Shown one piece after another: positions 30,326-38,627 of a DNA stretch of 64,000 bases (its first letter is position 1; each line of letters opens with the position of its first letter). Location: the NCBI RefSeq assembly GCF_001524445.2, contig NZ_CP013418.1, forward strand, positions 2,604,001-2,668,000, written 5' to 3'. The DNA is from Burkholderia savannae. Its GTDB lineage: Bacteria > Pseudomonadota > Gammaproteobacteria > Burkholderiales > Burkholderiaceae. Below the pieces are notes generated by a model, which saw only the letters and a list, made by a program, of their open reading frames with translations, ran no database searches and had not been told where the DNA came from. Made by a program: the position numbers and the translations under genes.

Positions 30326-30577
30326 ATGATGCATTCTGACCGCAACGCGATCGCATCGACCGTCGCCGTGTTCGCCTCGCAAGTCGGCCTGATCGCCGCG
30401 GTGCGCGGGCTGCTCGTCGCCGACGGCTCGGCCCCGTATTTCATGCTGTTCGCGATCGTCGCGGGCGCGCTCGGCTTCGTCGATCTGTATTGCCGGCCGA
30501 TCTTCGCGCCGGCGTTCGCGCGGCAGCGCGCAGTGCCCGTCCAACGTCGCCGGGGGGCCGCGCGCGACGCATCGTGA
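30326..30577 (+). CDS. Small two-helix membrane protein
   Basis: The 83-residue product has two hydrophobic segments (about 9-30 and 37-56) and a basic tail. It begins ATGATG after AAGGAG (30314-30319) and its stop overlaps the GTG of the following permease gene (GTGA). No family is recognised. The tight junctions suggest it works with the ABC exporter. Confidence 0.7.
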   Translation: MMHSDRNAIASTVAVFASQVGLIAAVRGLLVADGSAPYFMLFAIVAGALGFVDLYCRPIFAPAFARQRAVPVQRRRGAARDAS

Positions 30578-31710
30578 ACGGGATACTGAGGCTCGCGTTC
30601 AAGCTGCTCGTCAACGACAGCGCGAAGTTCAGCGCGCTGATCGTCGGCATCACGTTCGCCGTGTTCCTGATGGTGGAGATGACGTCGCTGTTCGCGGGAA
30701 TCCTGAACAAGTCGTCGTCGACCGTCATCAACGTCGGCGCGAAGGTGTGGGTGATGGACCCGGGCGTGCAGACGATCGCGAGCAGCATCGGGATGCCCGA
30801 CTACGTGCTCGACGCGGTGCGCAGCATCGACGGCGTCAAGTACGCGGTGCCGATCTATTCCGGCGGCGCGCTCGTGAAGCTCGCCGACGGCACCTACCAG
30901 GCCGTCACCGTGATCGGCCTCGACGACGCGAGCCTGCTCGGCAGGCCGACGATGAAGGCGGGCCGCATCGAGGACATCTACGCGGAAAACGGCTTCATCG
31001 CGATCGACGACGCCGAGTTCCCGAAGCTGAAGAATCCGGCGCTCGGCACGACCTTCGAGCTGAACGACAACCGCGGCGTGATCGTCGGCATCGCGAAGGT
31101 CGCGAGCAGCGGCCTGTTCGGCACGCCCACGCTCTACACGACCTACGCGCGCGCGACGCAGTACATTCCGTCGACGCGCTTCACGACGTCGTACATTCTC
31201 GTCGAGCCGAAGTCCAGCCAGAACATCGCGCACATCAAGCGCGAGGTCTCGGCGCTCGGCTATCGCGCGTACACGAAAGAAGAATTCATGAAGCACATCT
31301 CGGACTTCTACAAGTACGAGACGGGCGTCGGCACGAACATCCTGCTGATGACCGTGATCAGCTTCATCGTCGGCCTGTCGATCTCGGGCCAGACGTTCTA
31401 CACGTTCATTCTCGAGAATCTCGAAAAATTCGGCGCGTTGAAGGCGATCGGCGCGAAGAACCACGAGCTCGTCGCGATGATCCTGTTCCAGGCGACGTTC
31501 ACCGCGCTCACCGGCTACGGCCTCGGCGTCGGCCTCTGCACCGCGCTCATCAGCTTCGCGCGGCTGCGCCTGCCGAGCTACGCGGCGCTCATCACGTACG
31601 GCAATCTCGCGCTCGCGTTCGGCATGGTCGTCGTGATCGCCGGGCTGTCGAGCTATCTCGGCGTGCGCCGCGTGCTGCGGATCGAGCCGTTCGACATTTT
31701 CAGGGGATGA
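30574..31710 (+). CDS. ABC exporter permease, MacB/FtsX (DevC-like) type
   Basis: The 378-residue protein has one N-terminal helix (about 17-40), an extracytoplasmic domain (about 45-255) and three C-terminal helices (about 262-290, 310-340 and 345-368), the FtsX/MacB_PCD layout. 'NLEKFGALKAIGAKNHELVAM' is the characteristic cytoplasmic coupling loop. GTG 30574 overlaps the upstream stop. Its ATPase and adaptor are encoded next, as in DevBCA heterocyst-type exporters. Substrate unknown. Confidence 0.92.
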   Translation: MNGILRLAFKLLVNDSAKFSALIVGITFAVFLMVEMTSLFAGILNKSSSTVINVGAKVWVMDPGVQTIASSIGMPDYVLDAVRSIDGVKYAVPIYSGGALVKLADGTYQAVTVIGLDDASLLGRPTMKAGRIEDIYAENGFIAIDDAEFPKLKNPALGTTFELNDNRGVIVGIAKVASSGLFGTPTLYTTYARATQYIPSTRFTTSYILVEPKSSQNIAHIKREVSALGYRAYTKEEFMKHISDFYKYETGVGTNILLMTVISFIVGLSISGQTFYTFILENLEKFGALKAIGAKNHELVAMILFQATFTALTGYGLGVGLCTALISFARLRLPSYAALITYGNLALAFGMVVVIAGLSSYLGVRRVLRIEPFDIFRG

Positions 31711-31712
31711 CC

Positions 31713-32411
31713 ATGGCGGAGCTCGCGATCGACGCACGCGGCCTCACCAAGTGGTTCGGCGAAGGCGACGCGCGCACGCGCGCGCTGTCGGACGTGTCGG
31801 TGCAGGCGAATTTCGGCGAGATGCTGCTGATCGTCGGGCCGTCGGGCAGCGGCAAGACGACGCTGCTCAGCGTGATGTCCGGCATCCTGCGGCCGGACGA
31901 GGGCAACGTGTTCGTCGACGGCGTCGATCTGTGGGCGCAGGGCAACGACGCGATCGCCGATTTCCGCCTCAACCGGATCGGCTTCGTGTTTCAGGACTAC
32001 CATCTGTTTCCGCGCCTGACGACGGCCGAGAACGTCGCGATTCCGCTGATCCTCAAGCGCCGCGACTGGAGTCTCGCGATCGACGCGGCGCACGAATATC
32101 TCGACGTCGTCGGCCTGCGCAACCGCGCGACGCTGCCGCCCGTGAAGCTGTCGGGCGGCGAGCAGCAGCGCGTCGCGATCGCGCGCGCGATCGTGAGCCA
32201 GCCCGACATCCTGATCCTCGACGAGCCGACCGCGTCGCTCGACGGCGACACCGGCCGCACGATCATCGATTTCGTCAAGCACAAGGTGCTCAACGACAAG
32301 CGCTGCATCGTGATCGTCACGCACGACAGCCGCATCTTCGACTACGCGGACCGCATCCTGCGGATGGAGGACGGCAAGCTCACCGCGATCGAGAGCGGGG
32401 GCGGCCAGTGA
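31713..32411 (+). CDS. ABC exporter ATPase (LolD/DevA-like)
   Basis: The 232-residue ATPase has Walker A 'GPSGSGKTT' near 44-52, Q-loop 'FVFQDYHLFPRL', signature 'LSGGEQQRVA' and Walker B 'ILILDEPTASLD', followed by the H-loop 'VTHDSR'. ATG 31713 is preferred over ATG 31707 because AGGGG lies 6 bp before it. It energises the permease encoded just upstream. Confidence 0.95.
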   Translation: MAELAIDARGLTKWFGEGDARTRALSDVSVQANFGEMLLIVGPSGSGKTTLLSVMSGILRPDEGNVFVDGVDLWAQGNDAIADFRLNRIGFVFQDYHLFPRLTTAENVAIPLILKRRDWSLAIDAAHEYLDVVGLRNRATLPPVKLSGGEQQRVAIARAIVSQPDILILDEPTASLDGDTGRTIIDFVKHKVLNDKRCIVIVTHDSRIFDYADRILRMEDGKLTAIESGGGQ

Positions 32412-33493
32412 AGCATCGGCTCATCTTCCTGATCGCGATCGTCGGGTTTCTCGTGAGCGTCGCCGCCGCATGGGTCTACAGCATTCAGGAGCCGCCGCAG
32501 CCGCCCGTGTTCAAGCCCGCTTCGAATCCGTATCCGCGCGGCGTCTATGCGACGGGCATCGTCGAGAGCGACCAGAGCTCCGGCGTGAACGTCAACCTGT
32601 ATCCGGACGTCACGGGCGCGGTCACGCGGATCTTCGTGCGCGAGGGCGACGCGGTGAAGGCGGGCGACACGCTGCTCACGCTCGACGATTCGGTGCAGAA
32701 GGCGACCGCCGCGCAGCTCGCCGCGCAAGCGGACGCCGCGCAGGCGTTGCTCGACGAATTGAAGGCGCAGCCGCGCCGCGAGACGCTCGACGTCGCCGCC
32801 GCGCAGGTCGACGCGGCCGCCGCGAGCCTGAAGACCGCGCAGGACCAGTACGACAAGCAGCAGCGCGCGTTCGCGATCGATCCGAAGACAGTGAGCCGCG
32901 ACGCGCTCGACAACGCATTGAACGCCGTGAAGGTGGCGCGCGCGAACCTCGACGTCGTCACGCGCCAGTATCGGCTGACGCGCGCGGGCGCGTGGGTGTA
33001 CGACGTGCGCAACCAGGAGAAGCAGGTCGCCGCGCTGCGCCGGGCGGCCGACGCGTCGAGCGCGCTGCTCGCGCACTACACGCTGCGCGCGCCCTCGGAC
33101 GGCGTCGTGCTCGCGATGAACGCGGCGCTCGGCTCGTACCTGTCGCCGCAGGGGATGTACGACACGTACACGCAAGGGAACGCGCCGGCGATCGTGCTCG
33201 GCTCGTCGGCGAACCGGCTGCAGGTGCGCTGCTATGTCGACGAGATCCTGATCAGCCGCCTGCCGGCCGGCAAGATGCCGAAGGCGCACATGTCGGTGCG
33301 CGGCACGCCGACCGAGGCGGATCTCGAGTTCGTTCGCGTGCAGCCTTACGTGACGCCGAAGATTCAGTTGTCCAATCAACGGACCGAGCGCGTCGACGTG
33401 CGCGTGCTGCCCGTGATCTTCCGCGTCGTGCCGCACAAGGATCTGAGGCTGTTTCCGGGGCAGATCGTCGATGTGTACATCGCGTCGGATTGA
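32408..33493 (+). CDS. HlyD-family membrane fusion protein (DevB-like)
   Basis: The 361-residue adaptor has an N-terminal membrane anchor (about 5-25), lipoyl halves ('GAVTRIFVREGDAVKAGDTLL' and 'SDGVVLAMNAALGSYL'), a coiled coil between them (about 95-200) and a C-terminal beta region. GTG 32408 overlaps the ATPase stop (GTGA). It links the inner-membrane ABC unit to the outer-membrane channel encoded next. Confidence 0.93.
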   Translation: MKHRLIFLIAIVGFLVSVAAAWVYSIQEPPQPPVFKPASNPYPRGVYATGIVESDQSSGVNVNLYPDVTGAVTRIFVREGDAVKAGDTLLTLDDSVQKATAAQLAAQADAAQALLDELKAQPRRETLDVAAAQVDAAAASLKTAQDQYDKQQRAFAIDPKTVSRDALDNALNAVKVARANLDVVTRQYRLTRAGAWVYDVRNQEKQVAALRRAADASSALLAHYTLRAPSDGVVLAMNAALGSYLSPQGMYDTYTQGNAPAIVLGSSANRLQVRCYVDEILISRLPAGKMPKAHMSVRGTPTEADLEFVRVQPYVTPKIQLSNQRTERVDVRVLPVIFRVVPHKDLRLFPGQIVDVYIASD

Positions 33494-34958
33494 CCGTGCG
33501 CGACGGCGCCGCCGGCTGCGCTTCGCGGCGATCGCGCTCGGCGGCGCGGCGCTCGTCGCCGGCTGCGCGGTCGGGCCCGACTTCGTTCGGCCCGAGCCGC
33601 CCCGCGTCGACGCCTACGTGCCGGACGCCGCCGCGCGCACGAGCTTCACCGCGGGCGGCGCGACGCAGACGCTCGCGCCCGACGCGCCGTTGCCCGATGC
33701 GTGGTGGCGCCTGTTCGGCTCGCGCGAGATCGACGCGGCCGTCGACGACGCGTTCGCCGGCAGCCCGACGCTGGACGGCGCGCAGGCGACGCTCAGACGC
33801 AGCGAGCACGAACTGATGGCGGGCGCGGGCGTGTTCTATCCGCAGATCGACGCGCAGGCGGGCGCGTCGCGGCAGCGCAACGTGCCGTTGCGCACGGGCA
33901 CGAATCTGCCCGCTTCGATCTTCAACCTGTTCACGCTGTCGACGACGATCAGCTATGCGCTCGACATCTGGGGCGGCGAACGGCGCAACGTCGAGGGGCT
34001 CGCCGCGCAGGCCGACGCGCAGCGTCACGCGCTCGCGGCCGCGCGCCTCACGCTCGCGGCGAACGTCGTCAACACGATGATCGCGCGCGCCGCGTATGCG
34101 GACGAGGTCGCGGTCACGCGCGAGCTGATCGCGTTGACGGACGAACAGATCCGTCTCACGCGCGCGCAGGTGAGCGCCGGCACGAGCGCGTACTCGGCCG
34201 TGCTCGCGCTCGAGTCCGCGCGCGCGTCGCTCGACGCGTCGCTGCCCGCGCTCGAGCAGAAGATCGGCCAGGCCGACGATCTGCTCGCGACGCTCGCGGG
34301 CCGCTTTCCGGCCGAGCGCACGCCGCCGACGCTGTCGCTCGCGGACATCGCGTTGCCGGCGCGGCTGCCGCAGACGGTGCCGTCCGGGCTCGTGCGCCGC
34401 CGCCCCGACATCCTGCAGGCCGAGGCGGCGCTGCATGCGGCGAGCGCGAACGTCGGCGTTGCGACGGCGGCGCTGTTTCCGAGCGTCACGCTGTCGGCCT
34501 CGGGCGGTTTCAACGCGACGCAATTGCCGTCGCTGTTCGCGGCGAGCGGCAAGGCGTGGAGCGTCGGCGCGTCGATCACCGCGCCGCTCTTTCATGGCGG
34601 CGCGCTGTGGTATCAGCGCAAGGCCGCGATCGACGCGTTCGACGAATCGAACGCCGCCTATCGGCAGGTGGTGCTGAGCGCGTTTGCGCAAGTCGCCGAC
34701 ACGTTGCGCGCACTTGATCACGATGCGGCGGGACTCGATGCGCAGTCGCGCGCGATGGACGCGGCGCGCGAGGCGCTGCGGCTCGTGACGATCGAATACG
34801 AGACGGGCGCGGCCGGCTATTTGCAGGTTCTTGCCACCGATCAGCAATACCGGCAGGCGCGGCTCGCGTGGGTGCAGGCGAGCGCGCAGCGGCTGCAAGA
34901 TACCGTTGCGCTGTACGCGGCGCTCGGCGGCGGCTGGGACGATTCGCGCGCACCGTGA
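33471..34958 (+). CDS. NodT-family outer-membrane efflux lipoprotein
   Basis: The 495-residue TolC-like protein has an Arg-rich N-terminus, hydrophobic segment and lipobox (ALVAGC) followed by 'AVGPDFVRPEPP', typical of the NodT group. Two OEP repeats follow. ATG 33471 overlaps the adaptor gene by 23 bp. It completes a UspA-linked tripartite export operon. It ends 19 bp from a convergent deacetylase gene. Confidence 0.92.
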   Translation: MCTSRRIDRARRRRRLRFAAIALGGAALVAGCAVGPDFVRPEPPRVDAYVPDAAARTSFTAGGATQTLAPDAPLPDAWWRLFGSREIDAAVDDAFAGSPTLDGAQATLRRSEHELMAGAGVFYPQIDAQAGASRQRNVPLRTGTNLPASIFNLFTLSTTISYALDIWGGERRNVEGLAAQADAQRHALAAARLTLAANVVNTMIARAAYADEVAVTRELIALTDEQIRLTRAQVSAGTSAYSAVLALESARASLDASLPALEQKIGQADDLLATLAGRFPAERTPPTLSLADIALPARLPQTVPSGLVRRRPDILQAEAALHAASANVGVATAALFPSVTLSASGGFNATQLPSLFAASGKAWSVGASITAPLFHGGALWYQRKAAIDAFDESNAAYRQVVLSAFAQVADTLRALDHDAAGLDAQSRAMDAAREALRLVTIEYETGAAGYLQVLATDQQYRQARLAWVQASAQRLQDTVALYAALGGGWDDSRAP

Positions 34959-34977
34959 CGGCGGCGGGCCGCGCGCA

Positions 34978-35814
34978 TCATCTCCGAGCGGCTTCCTCGC
35001 GCGGCGCGCCGCTCTTCGCGAGCAGCCGCCGCAGCACGGGCGGCGTGCATTCCTCGACCATCAGAAAACGCGGCAGCGTAAGCAGCGGCGAGTCGTGACG
35101 GATCTTGCTCGGCTCGAGCGTGAAGCCCGCTACGTAGCCCGCTTCGCGCGCGAGCGCGCCGAGCTCGCCGTCGAACGCGCCGAACGGCCAGGCGAGCAGA
35201 TCGACCGTGTTGCCGATCTCGCGCTCGATGCGCGCGCGCGCCTGTTCGAACTGCGCGCGCGTCGCGTCGCAAAATGCGACGGTCGAACGATGCATCGCGT
35301 TCAGATCGGGATGCCACCACGCGTGCGACTGCACGTCGAACCAGCCGGTCTTGTGCAGCACGCGCAGCTGATGCCACGTGAGCGAGCCGGGCGCTTCGCC
35401 GACCGCCGACGGATAGACGAACAGCGTGATCGGCACCCGCTCGTGCAGCGCGATCGTTTTCGCCCATTCGAAGATCGACGCGTGCCCTTCGTCGATCGTC
35501 AGCGCGACCGACTTCGGCGGCAGCGCGACGCGCTCGCCGCGCAACCAGCGGACGATGTCGCGCAGCGGGACGATCCGGTAGCCGAGCCGGCGCAAGTACG
35601 CGAGCTGCGTTTCGAACGTTTCGGTGCCGACCGTCATCGGATCGGCGCCGGACGTGTTCGAAAAGCGGTGGTAGACGAGCACGGCGACGTCGGTCGGCGG
35701 CGCGTCGACGGCGGGTGCGCCGGCCGACGCGTCGGCAGCGACGATCCGCGAGACGGGCCGCAAGCCGGGGCCGAAGACGGCCGTGCGCCAAGTGAACCGG
35801 GAACGAGGTGACAT
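34978..35814 (-). CDS. Polysaccharide deacetylase family protein
   Basis: The 278-residue NodB-homology protein includes 'VAVLVYHRFSN', 'VALTIDEGHASIFEWA' (the usual TFDDG is TIDEG here), 'WFDVQSHAWWHPDLN' (metal-binding His pair) and 'LLAWPFGAFD'. It would remove acetyl groups from a polysaccharide; a signal peptide is not obvious with this start. The frame stays open to 35994 without family similarity. FNR-like boxes at 36031 and 36118 lie upstream, so it may have a leader of about 180 nt or a longer N-terminus. Confidence 0.85.
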   Translation of the reverse strand: MSPRSRFTWRTAVFGPGLRPVSRIVAADASAGAPAVDAPPTDVAVLVYHRFSNTSGADPMTVGTETFETQLAYLRRLGYRIVPLRDIVRWLRGERVALPPKSVALTIDEGHASIFEWAKTIALHERVPITLFVYPSAVGEAPGSLTWHQLRVLHKTGWFDVQSHAWWHPDLNAMHRSTVAFCDATRAQFEQARARIEREIGNTVDLLAWPFGAFDGELGALAREAGYVAGFTLEPSKIRHDSPLLTLPRFLMVEECTPPVLRRLLAKSGAPREEAARR

Positions 35815-36030
35815 GATGGTGTGCGTCGCTGGGTTATCGGGGCCGGCATCGCGCCGGTTGCATGCAGGCTGCGATCGGAGGCGGGACGCGAGCGTTCGTC
35901 TCGGCGCGGGAGCGCGATGTCGGCGCGCCGGGTCTTCTGTCGAGCGGCGCTGGACGAACCTACGTGCGAGCCTCGTGAACGGCATGCGAAGCATCTTTTA
36001 AATAGGATGCGCCGCGCATGCCCGCGCGCG

Positions 36031-36044
36031 TTGAGCCAAGTCAA
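36031..36044. promoter_or_regulatory. FNR/ANR-like box
   Basis: TTGAGCCAAGTCAA matches at 9 of 10 positions. Read on the minus strand it would place a start near 35996, upstream of the deacetylase gene, with TCCTAT (36007-36002) as a weak -10. Confidence 0.55.
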
Positions 36045-36117
36045 CGCAGTCGCACCAATGCAGGGCGCCACTATAGGCAGGTGCTGCGGAAGCGGTGCGC
36101 GGCCGCGCGCACGATTG

Positions 36118-36131
36118 TTGACGTGCGTCAA
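36118..36131. promoter_or_regulatory. FNR/ANR box, target unclear
   Basis: TTGACGTGCGTCAA is a 10 of 10 match to the consensus. No gene starts within a typical distance on plus; on minus a TATAGT hexamer exists at 36075-36070 but at wider spacing than class II. Confidence 0.65.
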
Positions 36132-36845
36132 ATTCGCGCGGGTTTGCGGGGGCGGACGCGGGGCGTGCGGCTCGGCGAGGTCAACGATGCGCCGTTCGGG
36201 CGCGACGCTCGACGCGTGCGGGCGGCGCGACCCGAAAGCGCAGTGTCGCAACGCGCGCGGCGGACGCAGCCGAATCTCAAGGGTGTGCTGTGGTCTGGCG
36301 AGCCGCCCGTTGCGGCCGATCTCGCGCTCGGCACGGCACCGCACCGCACCGCACCGCGCGACTGTCGCTCGACGACGCGGCGGCGATGCGGCGCGCGTAT
36401 CCGATCGCGCGCTGCAAAGGCGCGCCATGTCGATTGAGCGCCCATCGATTGCATTCGCCGCTTGCCGCGCTTCGTGTGCGACGGGCGCTTCAATCGGCGA
36501 TGCGATCCGCACCGGCATGTCGTGCCCGCGCGCCGCACGCTTCGATGCGCGGCGGCGGCGGTAACCGTGGCGCGATCTTGCACAGTCGAATTTCCGCGAT
36601 ATCGCGGCGCGCCGGCATTGCGCGGATTTTCTCCAGGCGGTGCGCGGCAGGTTGCGGCGGCGCGCGCATGCCGGCCCGCACGGCGGCGCGCCGGAGCCGC
36701 CCGACGCATCGAACGCGGCGTTCGACGTAACCGACTGACGAATGCCGGCGCAGCCTGCGCCCCGGCATGCAAGGCGATTCGTCGCGCGGCGCGCATCGCG
36801 TTCTTCGACCCTCCGGCGCTTCGGCCGCGCAGCGCCGAATCGCAC

Positions 36846-36859
36846 TTGACGTGCATCAG
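36846..36859. promoter_or_regulatory. FNR/ANR box of second BON gene
   Basis: TTGACGTGCATCAG matches at 9 of 10 positions, 74 bp before ATG 36934. TATGCA at 36877-36882 is a possible -10, about 5 bp closer to the box than ideal. Confidence 0.7.
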
Positions 36860-36933
36860 AAAACTCGTGGTGCGCGTATGCAAAGCTGTTCTGAAGCGGC
36901 GGATTCGCGCCGTGTTTTCAGGTGGAGCGAGCG

Positions 36934-37584
36934 ATGAAAACGGACAGGCAGATCAAGCAGGAAGTCGAGGAGGAACTGACGGGCGACCCGATGATCGACG
37001 TCGCGCACTTCAATGTCGACGTCGCCGGGCACATCGTCACGCTGACGGGCCATCCGGCCAGCTACGCGGAAAAGCTCGCGGCCGAGAAGGCGGCGAACCG
37101 GGTCGCGGGCGTGCGCGCGGTGGTCGTCGACGTGCAGGTGCGGCTGCCGCACGGCGACGTCCGCTCCGACGAGGAGATCGCCGACGCCGTGCGCTCGATC
37201 CTGCACTGGACCGTCGGGCTGCATGACGCGGCCGTTCAGGTGCAGGTCGAATCGGGCTGGGTGACGTTGTCGGGCAAGGTCGACTGGGCGTATCAGAGCC
37301 ATGTCGCGATTCGTGCGATTTCGCAGATGCGCGGCGTGACCGGCGTGACGAACGAGATCGACGTTCTCGGCGACGTGAGCGCCGACGAGATCGCGGGCGG
37401 CATCCGGCTCGCGATGCAGCGTCATGCGGAGCGCGAGGCGAAGCATATCGACGTGACGGTCAAGGACGGCACCGTGACGCTGTCGGGCAAGGTCGGCTCG
37501 TATGCGGAGCGCGCAGTCGCGCGCGGCGCCGCGTGGTCGGCGCGCGGCGTGCGGGCGGTGGTCGACGACCTGGTCGTCGAGTGA
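36934..37584 (+). CDS. Triple-BON-domain stress protein (paralogue)
   Basis: The 216-residue protein has three BON repeats ('VTLTGHP', 'VTLSGKV', 'VTLSGKV') and aligns end to end with the BON protein at 229. ATG 36934 is preferred over GTG 36922 because GGTGGAG precedes it at 36921-36927 and the paralogue starts at the same residue. Both copies carry an FNR box at similar places. No signal peptide is seen. Confidence 0.9.
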   Translation: MKTDRQIKQEVEEELTGDPMIDVAHFNVDVAGHIVTLTGHPASYAEKLAAEKAANRVAGVRAVVVDVQVRLPHGDVRSDEEIADAVRSILHWTVGLHDAAVQVQVESGWVTLSGKVDWAYQSHVAIRAISQMRGVTGVTNEIDVLGDVSADEIAGGIRLAMQRHAEREAKHIDVTVKDGTVTLSGKVGSYAERAVARGAAWSARGVRAVVDDLVVE

Positions 37585-38079
37585 GGTCGGGCGAAAGGCG
37601 CGGCGCGCATTGCGCAGTCGCGCATGCGTGACGCGCAACGTAGGTGTCGTCGGTGTCGCAGGTGCCGAATGCGCCGTGCACTGCGCGCTGCGCCGCTCGT
37701 CGCCCGCGCCGTTCGATGCATGTCGCGGCGCGTGCGCCGTGCGGCGACGCAAGGAAGCCGGCGCGGCGTATGAAACGGCGGAAAGGGATGCGTGACGGCC
37801 GCCCGATGCGGGGGATGCGGATTCGAATCGGTCGAGCGGGGAAAAAGAAGCTCGCGAGCCGGTGAGAGGAGATGGTGGTGCGCGGCTCGCGAGACGAAAG
37901 CGAACGAAGACTTGAGCTCAGGCGGGTGGATGAACCGGCCCTAGCGGCAGCCGGACGCGTAGCGGCGCGACGCGGAATTGGTGCGGCGGCTGCGTGCGCG
38001 GGCGGCAGTGGCGAGCGGCGTGCGCGCGCAACGGCAACGGCCACGTGCGCAGCGCACCGGCGTTTCGCAGGCGAGCATG
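37585..38079. other. Intergenic region, no gene seen
   Basis: About 500 bases between the convergent BON and 93-residue genes contain only Arg/Ala-rich shadow frames. No FNR box or terminator with a T-run was seen. Confidence 0.5.
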
Positions 38080-38361
38080 TCAGCGGTCTGCGTCGAGCAG
38101 CGATTGTTCGAGCGCGGTCACGAAGCGCATCAGCGACGCGACGGAGCCGGCGACGCTCTGATAACGTTCGCGGCCGATCTGGCCGTCGAGCGTGACGAGC
38201 ATGCCGGCCTCGCGGGCGAGCGCAAGCAGCGCGTCGGCCCGGTCGGCGCTCGCCGCCGCCGGCTGCGGCCGCGCGGTGCGGTCCGTATCGGCGGCGGGCG
38301 TCGCTTCGGTGCGGCCATAAGCGAGGTAGCCCGATTCGGCGTAGACGTCTTGGTATGACAT
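38080..38361 (-). CDS. Hypothetical 93-residue protein
   Basis: The product begins MSYQDVYAESGYLAYGRTEA and ends in a helix-rich half ('ADALLALAREAGMLVTLDG', 'YQSVAGSVASLMRFVTALEQ'). No family is recognised. It starts after a strong AGGAGGT site, so it is likely translated. Unlike neighbours it lacks an FNR box; instead three TTTCCTA/TAGGAAA heptads lie 118-190 bp upstream. It is cytosolic by composition. Confidence 0.75.
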   Translation of the reverse strand: MSYQDVYAESGYLAYGRTEATPAADTDRTARPQPAAASADRADALLALAREAGMLVTLDGQIGRERYQSVAGSVASLMRFVTALEQSLLDADR

Positions 38362-38478
38362 GGCGACCTCCTGATCCCCGTGGAGCGTTTGTTCTTGCAT
38401 TCGTCGCGTGATGCGTGTCTGCAATGACAGTATCGTGTGACGAACGATTCGCTCCAAGCAGCGCACACCGAGCTTCTC

Positions 38479-38551
38479 GTAGGAAATGCGGCGGGCCTAT
38501 CGGCGCTTTCCTACAACGCGGATGCGCGCTTTCTTCGAATAGGAAAGCGCC
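38479..38551. promoter_or_regulatory. Cluster of TAGGAAA / TTTCCTA heptads
   Basis: TAGGAAA occurs at 38480-38486 and 38540-38546 and TTTCCTA at 38507-38513. The latter two belong to a perfect 12-bp inverted repeat (GGCGCTTTCCTA, 38502-38513; TAGGAAAGCGCC, 38540-38551). GTAGGAAA and TTTCCTAC form another pair around a 20-bp spacer. The heptad resembles sites of NarL/FixJ-type response regulators such as BvgA (TTTCCTA). It lies between the 93-residue gene and the LOG gene end. Confidence 0.5.
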
Positions 38552-38627
38552 TTACGGGAGAACCCGGAGCGCCGCGCGCGCGGGGGTGGACCAGGCTGCG
38601 GGACAACCCGAATCCGGCCCGCGCCGC

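Larger units (their letters stand above)
35815..36933. other. 1.1-kb gene-poor region with three FNR boxes
   Basis: Apart from the possible N-terminal extension of the deacetylase, no reading frame here looks like protein; the long frames are Arg/Ala-rich shadows. Three FNR-type palindromes (36031, 36118 and 36846) lie inside. Only the last is clearly linked to the BON gene. Confidence 0.55.

Noticed and set aside
35634..36845. 403-residue minus-strand frame over the FNR-box region
   Set aside because: It is Arg/Ala-rich, overlaps the deacetylase in another frame and shows no domain; typical high-G+C shadow.
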